Shown: positions 51,519 to 61,340 of the stretch, in pieces
Layout: each line of letters begins with the position of its first letter
Numbering within the stretch: the stretch's first letter is position 1
Assembly (NCBI GenBank): GCA_963793825.1
Contig: CAWCBE010000002.1
Location: 372,001 to 436,000, forward strand
Length of the DNA stretch: 64,000 nt
Origin: RYN-230 sp963793825
GTDB taxonomy: Bacteria; Actinomycetota; Actinomycetes; Streptosporangiales; Streptosporangiaceae
Direction of reading: 5' to 3'
The notes under the pieces: generated by a model
What the model saw: the letters and a program-made list of their open reading frames with translations, nothing else
Database searches by the model: none
What the model was told of the DNA's origin: nothing
Program-made: the position numbers and the translations under genes

Positions 51519-52424
51519 ATGGCGAAGCTGGAGGACACTGTCCGCGGGGCGCGCGTGCTCAGCGCGCGGGTCCGTGCGGCGGAGGCGGCTAACCCCGAGG
51601 GGCGGATGCCGCTGATGGACCACATCCGCGAGCTGCGGAACCGGCTGGTCAAGGTGTGCGTGGCGCTGCTCGTGGGCACCGGCATCGGGCTGATCACGCC
51701 GGTGTGGAACCGGGTCTGGCTGTTTGTCGAGCGCCCGTTCTGCGCGGCGGTCATCCACGGCCACCGCGGCTGCGGCGGGATCGGCCACCAGCTGGTGCTG
51801 ACCGGGGTGCTCGACCCGTTCATGCTGCGGATAGAGCTTGCCTTCTTCTTCGGGCTGATCCTGACCAGCCCGGTCTGGCTGTACCAGTTGTGGGCGTTCG
51901 TCGCTCCCGGGCTGTACCGCCGGGAGAAGCGCTGGGCCTACATGTTCGTGGGCACCGCGGTCCCGCTGTTCGTCCTCGGCGCCGGCCTGGCCTACGTCGC
52001 GATGAGCCGGGGCCTGGCCTACCTGCTCGGCCTGACCCCGCACGGGGTGCTCAACCTGCCCCCGGTCTCCACCTACCTCGGCTACTTCATCGCCATGATG
52101 CTCGGCTTCGGGGTGGCCTTCGAGCTCCCGCTGCTGCTGCTGATGCTCAATGTGGCCGGCGTGCTGAGCCACCAGTTCTTCCGCAAGTGGCGGCGGGTGA
52201 TGATCTTCTCGGTGTTCGTTTTCGCCGGGATCGCCTCGCCCAGCCCGGACCCGCTCACCATGCTGCTGCTCGCGGTGCCCTGCCTGGTCCTGGTCGAGGT
52301 GGCCGAGCTCATCATCTGGATGAACGACCGGCGCCGGGCCAACCGGCCCTCGCTGTATGAGGGGCTGGCCGACGACGAGCTGGCACCGCTGGACGACGAG
52401 GAGCCGGTCGACGCGGACCGCTAG
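51519..52424 (+). CDS. tatC: Twin-arginine translocase subunit TatC
   Basis: This 301-residue six-helix membrane protein is the receptor for twin-arginine signal peptides. The conserved cytoplasmic N-terminus RMPLMDHIRELRNRLVK, the loop PLVFLLTSPVWLYQLWAFVAPGLY-type region (LTSPVWLYQLWAFVAPGLYRREKR is seen as TSPVWLYQ onward) and GFGVAFELPLLLLML are present. The tail is acidic. The N-terminal 30 residues before MPLMDH are longer than in E. coli TatC, as usual in Actinobacteria. No tatB is adjacent. Confidence 0.94.
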   Translation: MAKLEDTVRGARVLSARVRAAEAANPEGRMPLMDHIRELRNRLVKVCVALLVGTGIGLITPVWNRVWLFVERPFCAAVIHGHRGCGGIGHQLVLTGVLDPFMLRIELAFFFGLILTSPVWLYQLWAFVAPGLYRREKRWAYMFVGTAVPLFVLGAGLAYVAMSRGLAYLLGLTPHGVLNLPPVSTYLGYFIAMMLGFGVAFELPLLLLMLNVAGVLSHQFFRKWRRVMIFSVFVFAGIASPSPDPLTMLLLAVPCLVLVEVAELIIWMNDRRRANRPSLYEGLADDELAPLDDEEPVDADR

Positions 52425-52482
52425 CGGAACGCGGTAGCGGGCAACCCGGCCAGGCTGCGGCGCCCAGGTTGGCGGCCTCGCC

Positions 52483-52488
52483 TAGGCT
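52483..52488 (+). promoter_or_regulatory. -10 box (TAGGCT) of leaderless helicase transcript
   Basis: TAGGCT is followed by exactly 6 nt and the ATG at 52495. No good -35 is visible. Confidence 0.5.
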
Positions 52489-52494
52489 GGGATC

Positions 52495-55353
52495 ATGTCC
52501 ACCCCGGCGCAGCGCTATGCCGCCTTCCGCCGGCAGAGCGCCGAGGGACCTGAGCTCACCGCCTTCCAGTCGCTGTACGACTTCACGTTCGACGATTTCC
52601 AGCGGCGGGCGTGCCAGGCGCTGAACGCGGGGCACGGCGTGCTGGTCGCCGCGCCGACCGGCTCGGGCAAGACCGTGGTCGGGGAGTTCGCGGTGCACCT
52701 GGCCCTGGCCGAGGGCCGCAAGTGCTTCTACACCACGCCGATCAAGGCGCTGTCCAACCAGAAGTACGGGGACCTGGTCCGCCGCTACGGCCCCGAGCAG
52801 GTGGGCCTGCTCACCGGGGACAACAGCATCAACGGGGAAGCCCCGGTGGTGGTGATGACCACCGAGGTGCTGCGCAACATGCTGTACGGCGGCTCGGCCA
52901 CCCTGTCCGGGCTCAGCTACGTGGTGCTGGACGAGGTGCATTACCTGGCCGACCGGTTCCGCGGCGCGGTCTGGGAAGAAGTAATCATCCACCTGCCCGA
53001 GTCGGTGCGGGTCGTCGCGCTGTCGGCCACCGTGAGCAATGCGGAGGAGTTCGGCGACTGGCTGGCCCAGGTGCGGGGCGGCACCTCAGTGATCGTGGAC
53101 GAGCACCGGCCGGTGCCGCTGTGGCCGCACATGCTGGTCGGCAGCCGGCTCTATGACCTGTTCGTCGAGTCCGGGCCGCGCCGGGAGCGGGCCGTCCGGG
53201 ACGGGGCTGGCCAGGATGGGGCTGGCCAGGATGGGGCAGGCCAGGATGGGGCTGCCCGCGGCGGGGCTGGCCGGGACCGGGCGGCGCAGCGGCGGGCGCA
53301 GGTGAACCCGGAACTGCTCCGGGTCGCGCGGCGCGACGACTGGACGGCGCGCAAGGCGCCGGGCCGGCCGCCCCGGGGCGGCCGGCGGCCGCCCCGGTTC
53401 CGGGCGCCGCACCGGCCCGAGGTGATCAGCCGGCTGGACAATGCCGGGCTGCTGCCCGCCATCACGTTCATCTTCAGCCGGGCCGGCTGCGAGGCGGCGG
53501 TCCGGCAGTGCCTGGACGCCGGGCTGCGGCTGACCACCCCGGACGAGGTGGCGGCCATCACTGAGATCGCGCAGCGCCGGGTCCGGGACATCCCGGAACC
53601 AGACCTGCCGGTGCTGGGCTACGCCGAGTGGCTGGCCGGGTTGCAGCGCGGCATCGCCGCGCACCACGCCGGGATGCTGCCCACCTTCAAGGAAGTGGTG
53701 GAGGAACTGTTCGAGGCTGGCCTGGTCCGGGCGGTGTTCGCCACCGAGACGCTGGCCCTGGGCATCAACATGCCCGCCCGCACGGTCGTCATCGAGCGGC
53801 TGGATAAGTGGAACGGCGAGGCGCACGCCGACCTGACCCCGGGGGAGTACACGCAGCTCACCGGGCGGGCGGGCCGCCGGGGCATCGACGTGGAGGGGCA
53901 CGCCGTGGTGCTGTGGCAGCCCGGCGTGGACCCGCTCGCGGTGGCCGGGCTGGCCGGTACCCGCACCTACCCGCTCAACTCCAGTTTCCGGCCGTCCTAC
54001 AACATGGCGGTGAACCTGGTTGGCCAGGCCGGCCTGGACCAGGCCGCCGCCCTGCTGGAGTCTTCCTTCGCCCAGTTCCAGGCGGACCGCGCGGTGGTCG
54101 GCATCGCCCGGCAGGCCCGCCGCAGCCGGGCGGCGCTGGAGGAACTGGGCGTGACCTGCGAGCGCGGCGACTTCGCCGAGTATTACGCGCTGCGCCGGGA
54201 ACTGTCCGAGCTGGAGACGTCGGCCGCCCGGGAACGGTCCGCCGACCGCCAGGTGCAGGCCCTGCGCTCGCTGGAACGGCTGCGCCGCGGGGACATCATC
54301 GTGGTGCCCGGCGGCCGCCGGGCTGGCCTGGCGGTGGTGCTCGACCCCGGGGTGGCCGCCGGGCCGTCTCACGGGGGGCGCCGCGGCGACGGCAACGGTC
54401 CGCTGCCGCTGGTGCTCACCGTCGGCCGGCAGGTGAAGCGGCTGTCCCTGGCGGACTTCCCGGTTCCGGTCAGCCCGGTCGAGCGGATCCGGATCCCGAG
54501 CAGCTTCAGCGCCCGGTCCCCGCAGCACCGCCGTGACCTGGCCTCGACCATGCGGAACAAGATGGCCGGGCGCGAGGTCGGCCGTCACCCCGGGAAACGG
54601 GATGCCCCGGCCGGCCGGGGTGTCCAGCAGGAGGCGGCGGCGCTGCGGCGGCGGCTGCGCCAGCACCCCTGCCACGGCTGCGCAGACCGGGAGGCGCACG
54701 CCCGCCAGGCGGAGCAACGGGCCCGGCTGGAACGTGAGGTGGCCGGGCTGGAAGCCGACGTGGCCGCCCGCTCGCACGTGATCGCCCGCACCTTCCAGCG
54801 GGTCTGCGCGGTGCTGGACCGGCTCGGCTACCTCTCCGGCGGCCAGGTCACCCCGGACGGCCGGCGGCTCGCCGACCTGTACACGGAACTGGACCTGCTC
54901 GCCGCGGAATGCGTGCGCCGCGGCCTGTGGGACGGGCTGGGCCCGGCCGAACTGGCCGCCTGCGTGTCCGTGCTGACCTTCGAGTCCCGGCAGTCCGCGG
55001 ACGAAGGGCCGCCGCAGCTGCCCGGCGGCCCGGTACGCGAGGTGGTCGGCTCGATGCTGTCGGTGTGGGGTGAGCTCGACGGCCTGGAAAAGGAGAACCG
55101 CCTGTCGTTCCTGCGCGAGCCGGACGCCGGGTTCGCCTGGTCCGCGCACGCCTGGGCCCGCGGCAAGCCGCTGGAGACCGTGCTGCGCACCGGCCTGACG
55201 CCTGGCGACTTCGTCCGGGCGGTGAAGCAGCTCATGGACCTGCTCGGCCAGGTCGCAGTCGCGGCCGGGTCCGGCTCGGAGCTGGCGTCCACCGCGCACG
55301 CCGCCGTGGACGCGCTGCGCCATGGGGTCGTGGCGTACACCTCGCTGGCCTGA
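52495..55353 (+). CDS. helY: Ski2-like DEAD/DEAH helicase (HelY type)
   Basis: This 952-residue SF2 helicase has motif I APTGSGKT (about 51-58), motif II LDEVHYLADRFRG, motif III LSATVSNAEEF and motif VI QLTGRAGRRGID. A C-terminal rRNA-processing/DSHCT region ends near 950. Family members are 3'-5' helicases related to Ski2/Mtr4 and archaeal Hel308; the actinobacterial protein has no firm role. Between the two RecA domains (about 240-300) lies a charged insert with GAGQD repeats (DNA 53213-53287). It is the usual neighbour of tatAC, and its leaderless promoter suggests independent transcription. Confidence 0.93.
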   Translation: MSTPAQRYAAFRRQSAEGPELTAFQSLYDFTFDDFQRRACQALNAGHGVLVAAPTGSGKTVVGEFAVHLALAEGRKCFYTTPIKALSNQKYGDLVRRYGPEQVGLLTGDNSINGEAPVVVMTTEVLRNMLYGGSATLSGLSYVVLDEVHYLADRFRGAVWEEVIIHLPESVRVVALSATVSNAEEFGDWLAQVRGGTSVIVDEHRPVPLWPHMLVGSRLYDLFVESGPRRERAVRDGAGQDGAGQDGAGQDGAARGGAGRDRAAQRRAQVNPELLRVARRDDWTARKAPGRPPRGGRRPPRFRAPHRPEVISRLDNAGLLPAITFIFSRAGCEAAVRQCLDAGLRLTTPDEVAAITEIAQRRVRDIPEPDLPVLGYAEWLAGLQRGIAAHHAGMLPTFKEVVEELFEAGLVRAVFATETLALGINMPARTVVIERLDKWNGEAHADLTPGEYTQLTGRAGRRGIDVEGHAVVLWQPGVDPLAVAGLAGTRTYPLNSSFRPSYNMAVNLVGQAGLDQAAALLESSFAQFQADRAVVGIARQARRSRAALEELGVTCERGDFAEYYALRRELSELETSAARERSADRQVQALRSLERLRRGDIIVVPGGRRAGLAVVLDPGVAAGPSHGGRRGDGNGPLPLVLTVGRQVKRLSLADFPVPVSPVERIRIPSSFSARSPQHRRDLASTMRNKMAGREVGRHPGKRDAPAGRGVQQEAAALRRRLRQHPCHGCADREAHARQAEQRARLEREVAGLEADVAARSHVIARTFQRVCAVLDRLGYLSGGQVTPDGRRLADLYTELDLLAAECVRRGLWDGLGPAELAACVSVLTFESRQSADEGPPQLPGGPVREVVGSMLSVWGELDGLEKENRLSFLREPDAGFAWSAHAWARGKPLETVLRTGLTPGDFVRAVKQLMDLLGQVAVAAGSGSELASTAHAAVDALRHGVVAYTSLA
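53213..53287 (+). repeat. 15-bp x 5 in-frame minisatellite in helY
   Basis: Units related to GGGGCTGGCCAGGAT repeat five times, the last two degenerate, and encode (GAGQD)n-like sequence in the linker between the two helicase lobes. Confidence 0.8.
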
Positions 55354-55426
55354 CTGGCGTACTCCGTCCTGGCGTGGCCGGGCCGTGCCGGCCCTGGCCG
55401 CCCGGTGCCCGGCCCGAGCCGGCCAG

Positions 55427-55432
55427 TAGGCT
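55427..55432 (+). promoter_or_regulatory. -10 box (TAGGCT) of leaderless PPOX-family gene
   Basis: TAGGCT lies exactly 6 nt before the ATG at 55439, the same spacing as at the helicase gene. Confidence 0.5.
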
Positions 55433-55438
55433 CGCGCC

Positions 55439-55882
55439 ATGGCTGACATCGCCGATTTCGCCCGGCTGGTGACCCGGGATCGGGGGCTGGCCGTGGTGGC
55501 CACGTTGCGCGCCGACCAGAGCATCCAGGCGTCCGTGGTGAACGCGGGCGTGCTCGACCATCCGGCCCGCGGCTACCCGGTGGTCGGATTCGCCACCCGC
55601 GGCGGCGCGCGCAAGCTGGCCAACCTGCGGGCCCGTCCCCGGCTGGCGGTGACGGTGCGGGCGGGCTGGGAGTGGGTCACGGTGGAGGGGACAGCCACGC
55701 TGGCGGGCCCGGACGATCCCGCGGGCGGCCTGGACGCCGAGGGCTTCCGGCTCCTGCTCCGGGCCGTGTTCACCGCCGCGGGCGGCACGCACGACGACTG
55801 GGCTGCCTACGACCGGGTGATGGCGGACGAACGGCGCACCGCGGTCCTGGTCACCCCGGAGCGGGTTTACTCCAACGGCTGA
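55439..55882 (+). CDS. PPOX-class F420-dependent oxidoreductase-like protein
   Basis: This 147-residue split-barrel protein of the pyridoxamine 5'-phosphate oxidase-like superfamily has ADIADFARLVTRDRGLAVVATLRADQSIQASVVNAGVL, GFATRGGARKLANLRARPRLAVTV and WEWVTVEGTATLAG. The RKLANLRARP segment is typical of the F420-binding branch (TIGR03618-like). Likely dimeric, with the cofactor between subunits. The substrate is unknown. Monocistronic; its stop converges with the USP gene across 13 bp. Confidence 0.85.
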   Translation: MADIADFARLVTRDRGLAVVATLRADQSIQASVVNAGVLDHPARGYPVVGFATRGGARKLANLRARPRLAVTVRAGWEWVTVEGTATLAGPDDPAGGLDAEGFRLLLRAVFTAAGGTHDDWAAYDRVMADERRTAVLVTPERVYSNG

Positions 55883-55895
55883 CCCGCCTGAACCG

Positions 55896-56411
55896 CTAAT
55901 CCCGCGGGGGAGGCGGCCCGGGCTTGCCGCCGTGGTGCTTGTCCCTGGCCGGCGGCGGAGGCAGCGGCGTGGCCGGCGGCGTCCCGGGCCAGACCAGCAG
56001 CACCGGGCAGGTGGCGTGATCGACGACGAACCGGGCTGCCTTGCCCAGGCTCTTCGGGCCGGCCGCGCCGCCCTCCCGGGCCAGGATGAGCAGGGCGGCG
56101 CCCCGGGCCGCCTCGGCGACCTGGTGTTCCGGGCGGCCGCGCAGCCGGAGCTGGCGTGCCGGGCGGCCCAGCTCCTCGGCCGCCGCGTCCAGGACCTGCT
56201 GAGCTGAGGATTCGGCCAGGGCCTCCAGCTGGGCACCGGGATCGGTCCGCGACCGGCCCAGCAGCGCCGTGAACGCCCCGTGCGCCGCCTCCAGGGCCGC
56301 CGTGTCGGTGACATGCAGCAGCGTCACGTCCTCGCCGGCCGGGGCCAGGGTCCGGGCCGCCTGCACGCACGCCTCCCAGCCGTCGTCGGTGATCCAGACG
56401 AGCACGGTCAT
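55896..56411 (-). CDS. Universal stress protein domain protein
   Basis: This 171-residue single UspA-fold protein starts MTVLVWITDDGWEACVQAAR and has VTLLHVTDTAALEAAH. The C-terminal strand motif is LLILAREGGAAGPKSLGKAARFVVDHATCPVLLVWP, where relatives carry G-x2-G-x9-G(S/T) for ATP binding. Here the glycine motif is only partly kept (GPKSLGKAARFVVD), so nucleotide binding is uncertain. The tail after about 145 is Pro/His/Lys-rich. A stress-related function is inferred from family only. Confidence 0.82.
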   Translation of the reverse strand: MTVLVWITDDGWEACVQAARTLAPAGEDVTLLHVTDTAALEAAHGAFTALLGRSRTDPGAQLEALAESSAQQVLDAAAEELGRPARQLRLRGRPEHQVAEAARGAALLILAREGGAAGPKSLGKAARFVVDHATCPVLLVWPGTPPATPLPPPPARDKHHGGKPGPPPPRD

Positions 56412-56500
56412 CTGGCCAGTCTCCCGCGCCAGCCCGGTTCCCGCGCGCGATGACGCGGCGAGACCCGCTCCCGATGTGCTGGCGGACCGCGGCGGACGGC

Positions 56501-58081
56501 CTATTCACGAGTCGCCTCGCCGGGTGGCCCGTGGCTGCGCAGGGTCCGGCCGCCGTCCGGGCTGACGGCGGTGACGGTACCGTCGGGGTGCAGAGTCAGG
56601 GCCCAGCCCCACCGGTGCACGGCGATGAGATGGTGGAAGCCACAGAGCAGCATGAGGTTGGCCAGGCAAGTCGGGCCACCGCAGGACCTGGGGCGGACGT
56701 GGTGGACCTGGCAGGCCGCAGGCGGCTGCTCGCAGCCCGGAAACGCGCAGTGCCGGTCCCGGGCGATGACCGCGCGGCGCAGGTGCGCCGGGACCTGCTC
56801 GGTGGCGGCCCCGGAGTCCAGGGGCAGGCTGGCCGCCGGGAACTCGGCCCCGGTCAGCTCGGTGCGCAGGAACGCGGCCAGCCCGGCCGGACCGGACAGC
56901 ACGTCGGCGGCGTTCCGCAGCAGGAGATCCTGGATCCGGGCCAACACGGCCGGCCCGAGCGACCGGGGCACCCGCCCGCCACCCGCGGCGGTGCCGGCCG
57001 GGTCTTGACCGCCGGGCCCTGAGCCGCCGGGCCCTGAGTCGCCGGGATTGGGGCAGCCTGGGAACCGGCAGCGCACGCTCGGCTCGCTGCCCAGGAAGGC
57101 GGCGGTCATCACGGCCAGCGCGACCCGGTCCACGTGCCCGGAAACCAGCGGGGTGATGGCCGCGTCGCAGGCGTACGCCGCCGCGGCCCACCTCGCCTCC
57201 GCGGCCGGGCCGCCGGGTGAGTCCCGCAGCTGGTCCAGGGTCATGTGCAGCTGGACCTGGGTCGGCTGCCCGGCCCGGTCCGGCAGGCACCGCGAGCCGA
57301 CCAGCCGACGGCACGCCTCCTCCAGGGCGTCGTGCCGTCGCTGGTCCGCGGTCCGGACGTCTTCCGGCCCGGCTGACTTCCCGAGCGCGTCCAGCACCGC
57401 GGAGAGGGCGGCGGTACACGCGGGGGTCAGGTCCCCGCTGAGCCGCCCGGCCCCGCCGAACGTCACGTCCAGCCGAACGGACCGGTCATCGAAGCCGTCA
57501 TCGGCGTCCTCATCCGGCCCGGCACAGCGGCGGCGCATCTCGTCCGCCAGGCTGGCCAGGTCGGCGTGGGTGCCGCCGCCCGCCGCCGCGGCTAACAGGA
57601 TGTCGTCCGCGGCCAGCCGCTCGCCGTCCGGAAGCAGGTCAGTCCAGCCGCACAGGTCGCGGGCCCAGGACGGCGATATGTCGCCGGCGGCGAGCGCCAC
57701 GCCGACCGCCGGGTGCCGGGCCAGCCGCTTCGCCCAGCCGACCTGCCCGGCGGCCGCGCCGGCCGTGATCCGGGTCTGCCACTTCAGCCAGGCGCGCGCC
57801 GTGTGCTGCCCGTCGTCCTCGCAGCCGCCCTGCGCGCTGAACGCGGCCAGCATGCTCGCCTGGGCCGCCGTGTGCGCGGACTCCGCCCGGGCCAGGGCCT
57901 TGAGGCAGTCCGCCTGAATGGAGGCGGGCAGGTCCGCGGCGGGCACGGCGTTCAGGAAGGCCAGCCCGGCTGATATGGCGCCCAGCGCCCCAGCGACGCT
58001 GGAGGCGTCCAGTGCCCCGCTGACGCTGGAGGCGCCCAGCGCCCCGGCGACGCTGGCTGGCTGCTGCTGCGTCACGCACAT
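56501..58081 (-). CDS. DUF222 / HNH endonuclease (REP13E12-like)
   Basis: This 526-residue protein of the 13E12 repeat family has an N-terminal DUF222 helical domain (about 40-370), a Gly/Pro-rich hinge and a C-terminal HNH nuclease. The HNH motif is CAFPGCEQPPAACQVHHVRP...NLMLLCGFHHLIAVH, with the zinc-type cysteines and catalytic His. The N-terminus has three 9-residue repeats (SVAGALGAS-like) encoded by 27-bp units. ATG 58081 follows GGGAGGAG by 11 nt; GTG 58093 is an alternative. A LexA-type box lies about 135 bp upstream. Mycobacterial relatives are multicopy and SOS-induced; their target is unknown. Confidence 0.9.
   Translation of the reverse strand: MCVTQQQPASVAGALGASSVSGALDASSVAGALGAISAGLAFLNAVPAADLPASIQADCLKALARAESAHTAAQASMLAAFSAQGGCEDDGQHTARAWLKWQTRITAGAAAGQVGWAKRLARHPAVGVALAAGDISPSWARDLCGWTDLLPDGERLAADDILLAAAAGGGTHADLASLADEMRRRCAGPDEDADDGFDDRSVRLDVTFGGAGRLSGDLTPACTAALSAVLDALGKSAGPEDVRTADQRRHDALEEACRRLVGSRCLPDRAGQPTQVQLHMTLDQLRDSPGGPAAEARWAAAAYACDAAITPLVSGHVDRVALAVMTAAFLGSEPSVRCRFPGCPNPGDSGPGGSGPGGQDPAGTAAGGGRVPRSLGPAVLARIQDLLLRNAADVLSGPAGLAAFLRTELTGAEFPAASLPLDSGAATEQVPAHLRRAVIARDRHCAFPGCEQPPAACQVHHVRPRSCGGPTCLANLMLLCGFHHLIAVHRWGWALTLHPDGTVTAVSPDGGRTLRSHGPPGEATRE
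57987..58067 (-). repeat. 27-bp x 3 in-frame repeat at the 5' end of the HNH gene
   Basis: Units at 57987, 58014 and 58041 (the last partly degenerate) encode 9-residue repeats of the type SVAGALGAS/SVSGALDAS in the N-terminal segment before DUF222. Confidence 0.7.
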
Positions 58082-58213
58082 GAGCCGGTGCACTCCTCCC
58101 GCCGCCCTCAGTCCCGCATCCGCAATCCCCGCGCCTGCCCCTGCCGCCCGCCTCCCCCCTGCGGCCCGCCTCCGCCCCTGCCCTCGCCCGGTCCGGCCCG
58201 CCCGCGGCTACCT

Positions 58214-58229
58214 TCGAAGCTGTGTTCGA
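58214..58229. promoter_or_regulatory. LexA (SOS) box upstream of HNH endonuclease
   Basis: TCGAAG-CTGT-GTTCGA differs by one base from the actinobacterial LexA consensus TCGAAC-N4-GTTCGA. On the minus strand a TAGAAT -10 (58229-58234) directly abuts it, so LexA would block transcription of the HNH gene. REP13E12 genes of M. tuberculosis carry comparable SOS boxes. The remaining 58094-58337 region is GC-rich with no other recognisable feature. Confidence 0.7.
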
Positions 58230-58337
58230 TTCTATGGCCAGCCACCGACAGAATCCCGCGGATGGCGGGCGGGGATCGCCGCTACCAGCCCGCTAATCAC
58301 GTTGCGGGCTGATCAGGAAGCGAACAGGCTTAGCCGG

Positions 58338-58904
58338 GTGCAGCTGAGTGACGTGCAGGTCCGCCGGGCGCACCCGGATGAGTGGGCGGCGGTCCGCGAC
58401 GTGCGGCTCGCGGCCCTGGCCGACGCGCCGGACGCCTTCGGCTCGACGCTGGCCCGGGAACGGGACCGCGGCGAAGCGGAGTGGCGCAGCCGGATCGCCC
58501 TCATCCCGTGGATCCTGGCCTGGCACGAAGGCCGGCCCGCCGGGCTGGTGGCCGCCTTCCCGGTTACCCATCCCGGCCCGGCGGGCCCGGCTCATCCCAT
58601 CGGGGAGTGGCACCTGGTCTCCATGTGGGTATCGCCCTCCGCCCGGGGCAGCGGCGTCGCCGGCCAGCTCGTCACCGCGGTCCTGGAGCACGGCCGCGCG
58701 GCCGGTGCGGAGCGGGTGACGCTATGGGTCGCCACCGGGAACCCGCGGGCGGCCGCGTTCTACCGCCGGATGGGCTTCCAGCCGACCGGGCAGCGCCAGG
58801 TCTATCACCGGGCGGACGCCGCCGACCTGGATGAGGAGGAACTGGCCCGGGACGTGGCCAGCGCGCCGGCCAGCGGACCGGGGCACGCCCGCCCGGCCAC
58901 GCGT

Positions 58905-58928
<24 letters not shown>
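58338..58928 (+). CDS. GNAT family N-acetyltransferase
   Basis: This 196-residue acetyl-CoA-dependent acyltransferase starts VQLSDVQVRRAHPDEWAAVRDVRLAALADAPDAFG, a common GNAT beginning. The core has HLVSMWVSPSARGSGVAGQLVTAVLEHG (the RGxGVA acetyl-CoA pyrophosphate loop) and LWVATGNPRAAAFYRRMGFQPTG. The GTG at 58338 gives an N-terminus close to the family consensus. The polar tail (about 165-196) lies beyond the fold, and the gene overlaps the convergent permease by 24 bp. The substrate is unknown. Confidence 0.85.
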
Positions 58929-60164
<1,236 letters not shown>

Positions 60165-60343
60165 GCAAGACAGAGCCTCGGCAGCGGGGCCATGGACCAG
60201 CCCAGCCGCTGCGGCTCCCGCGGACAGTGGGCTGGATCCTTCGCTGGCGATTGATCAACGATATCGGGGTGCCCGGCCGGGGTTACCGCCGTCCCTGCTG
60301 CCGTGCGCGGCGAAGAACGGCACGAAGCGGGGCGGCTGCCTGG

Positions 60344-60349
60344 CAAGAT
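60344..60349 (+). promoter_or_regulatory. -10-like box (CAAGAT) of leaderless exonuclease transcript
   Basis: CAAGAT is followed by 7 nt and the GTG at 60357. The hexamer is weaker than others in the window; the spacing is the main support. Confidence 0.35.
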
Positions 60350-60356
60350 GGCCGGG

Positions 60357-61268
60357 GTGAGCCCGCTCATGCTGCTCGACACCGCCTCCCTGTACTACCG
60401 CGCGTTCTACGGCGTGCCGGACACGCTGACCGCGCCGGACGGGACCCCGGTCAACGCCGTCCGCGGGCTGCTGGACATGATCGCCCGGCTGGTCCGGGCG
60501 CGGACCCCGGGCAGCCTGGTCGCCTGTATGGACGCGGACTGGCGGCCGGCCTTCCGGGTGGCCGCCATCGCCTCCTACAAGGCGCACCGGGCCCGGCCGG
60601 ACGGCTCCGAGGAGGCGCCCCCCGCGCTCACCGCGCAGATCCCGGTGATCGAGGAGGTGCTCGGCGCGCTCGGCGTCCCGATGGCGGCCGCGGACGGCTA
60701 CGAGGCGGACGACGTCATCGGCACGCTCACCGCCCGGGCGGCCGGGCCGGTGGAGATCGTCACCGGCGACCGGGACCTGTTCCAGCTGGTGCACGACGCG
60801 CCGCCGGTCCGGGTCATCTACACGGTCCGCGGGCTGACCAAGCTCGACGTGGTGGATGAGGCCGCGGTCAGCCAGCGGTACGGCATCCCGGGCCGCAGCT
60901 ACGCCGACTTCGCCGTGCTGCGCGGTGATCCGAGCGACGGACTGCCCGGCGTGCCGGGCGTAGGCGACAAGACCGCGGCGTTGCTGATCGGCGAGTTCGG
61001 CTCCGTCGAGGCCATCATCAGCGCGCTGGACCGCGGGCACGGCGGGTTCCCCAAGGGCAGCCGCCCCAAGCTGGCGGCGGCCCGGGACTACCTGGCGGCC
61101 GCGCTGCCCGTGGTGCGGGTGGCTGCCGACGCCCCGGTTCCCGAGGTCGGTGGCGCGCTCCCGCTCCGCCCGGCGGATCCGGCCCGGCTGCAGTCGCTCG
61201 GCGACCGGTGGGGCCTGGGCTCGTCGCTGCGCCGGGCGGCCAGCGTACTGGCCGAGGCGCCCGGCTAG
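60357..61268 (+). CDS. 5'-3' exonuclease (PolA N-terminal domain-like)
   Basis: This 303-residue stand-alone flap/5'-3' exonuclease starts SPLMLLDTASLYYRAFYGVP. It continues with ACMDADWRPAFR and SYKAHRARP, the metal-binding acidic cluster GYEADDVIGTLTARA and VTGDRDLFQLV, and the helix-hairpin-helix PSDGLPGVPGVGDKTAALL. All metal-ligand Asp residues appear to be present. It lacks polymerase domains, as in actinobacterial paralogues that act in RNA-primer or repair processing. GTG 60357 was chosen by leaderless spacing; ATG 60348 is an alternative. Confidence 0.9.
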   Translation: MSPLMLLDTASLYYRAFYGVPDTLTAPDGTPVNAVRGLLDMIARLVRARTPGSLVACMDADWRPAFRVAAIASYKAHRARPDGSEEAPPALTAQIPVIEEVLGALGVPMAAADGYEADDVIGTLTARAAGPVEIVTGDRDLFQLVHDAPPVRVIYTVRGLTKLDVVDEAAVSQRYGIPGRSYADFAVLRGDPSDGLPGVPGVGDKTAALLIGEFGSVEAIISALDRGHGGFPKGSRPKLAAARDYLAAALPVVRVAADAPVPEVGGALPLRPADPARLQSLGDRWGLGSSLRRAASVLAEAPG

Positions 61269-61340
61269 GCCGGCGCCGGGCCCGGCGCACTCGTACACCC
61301 GCCGGGCTCGTACACGCGCCGGGCTCGGGAACGTGCCTGG

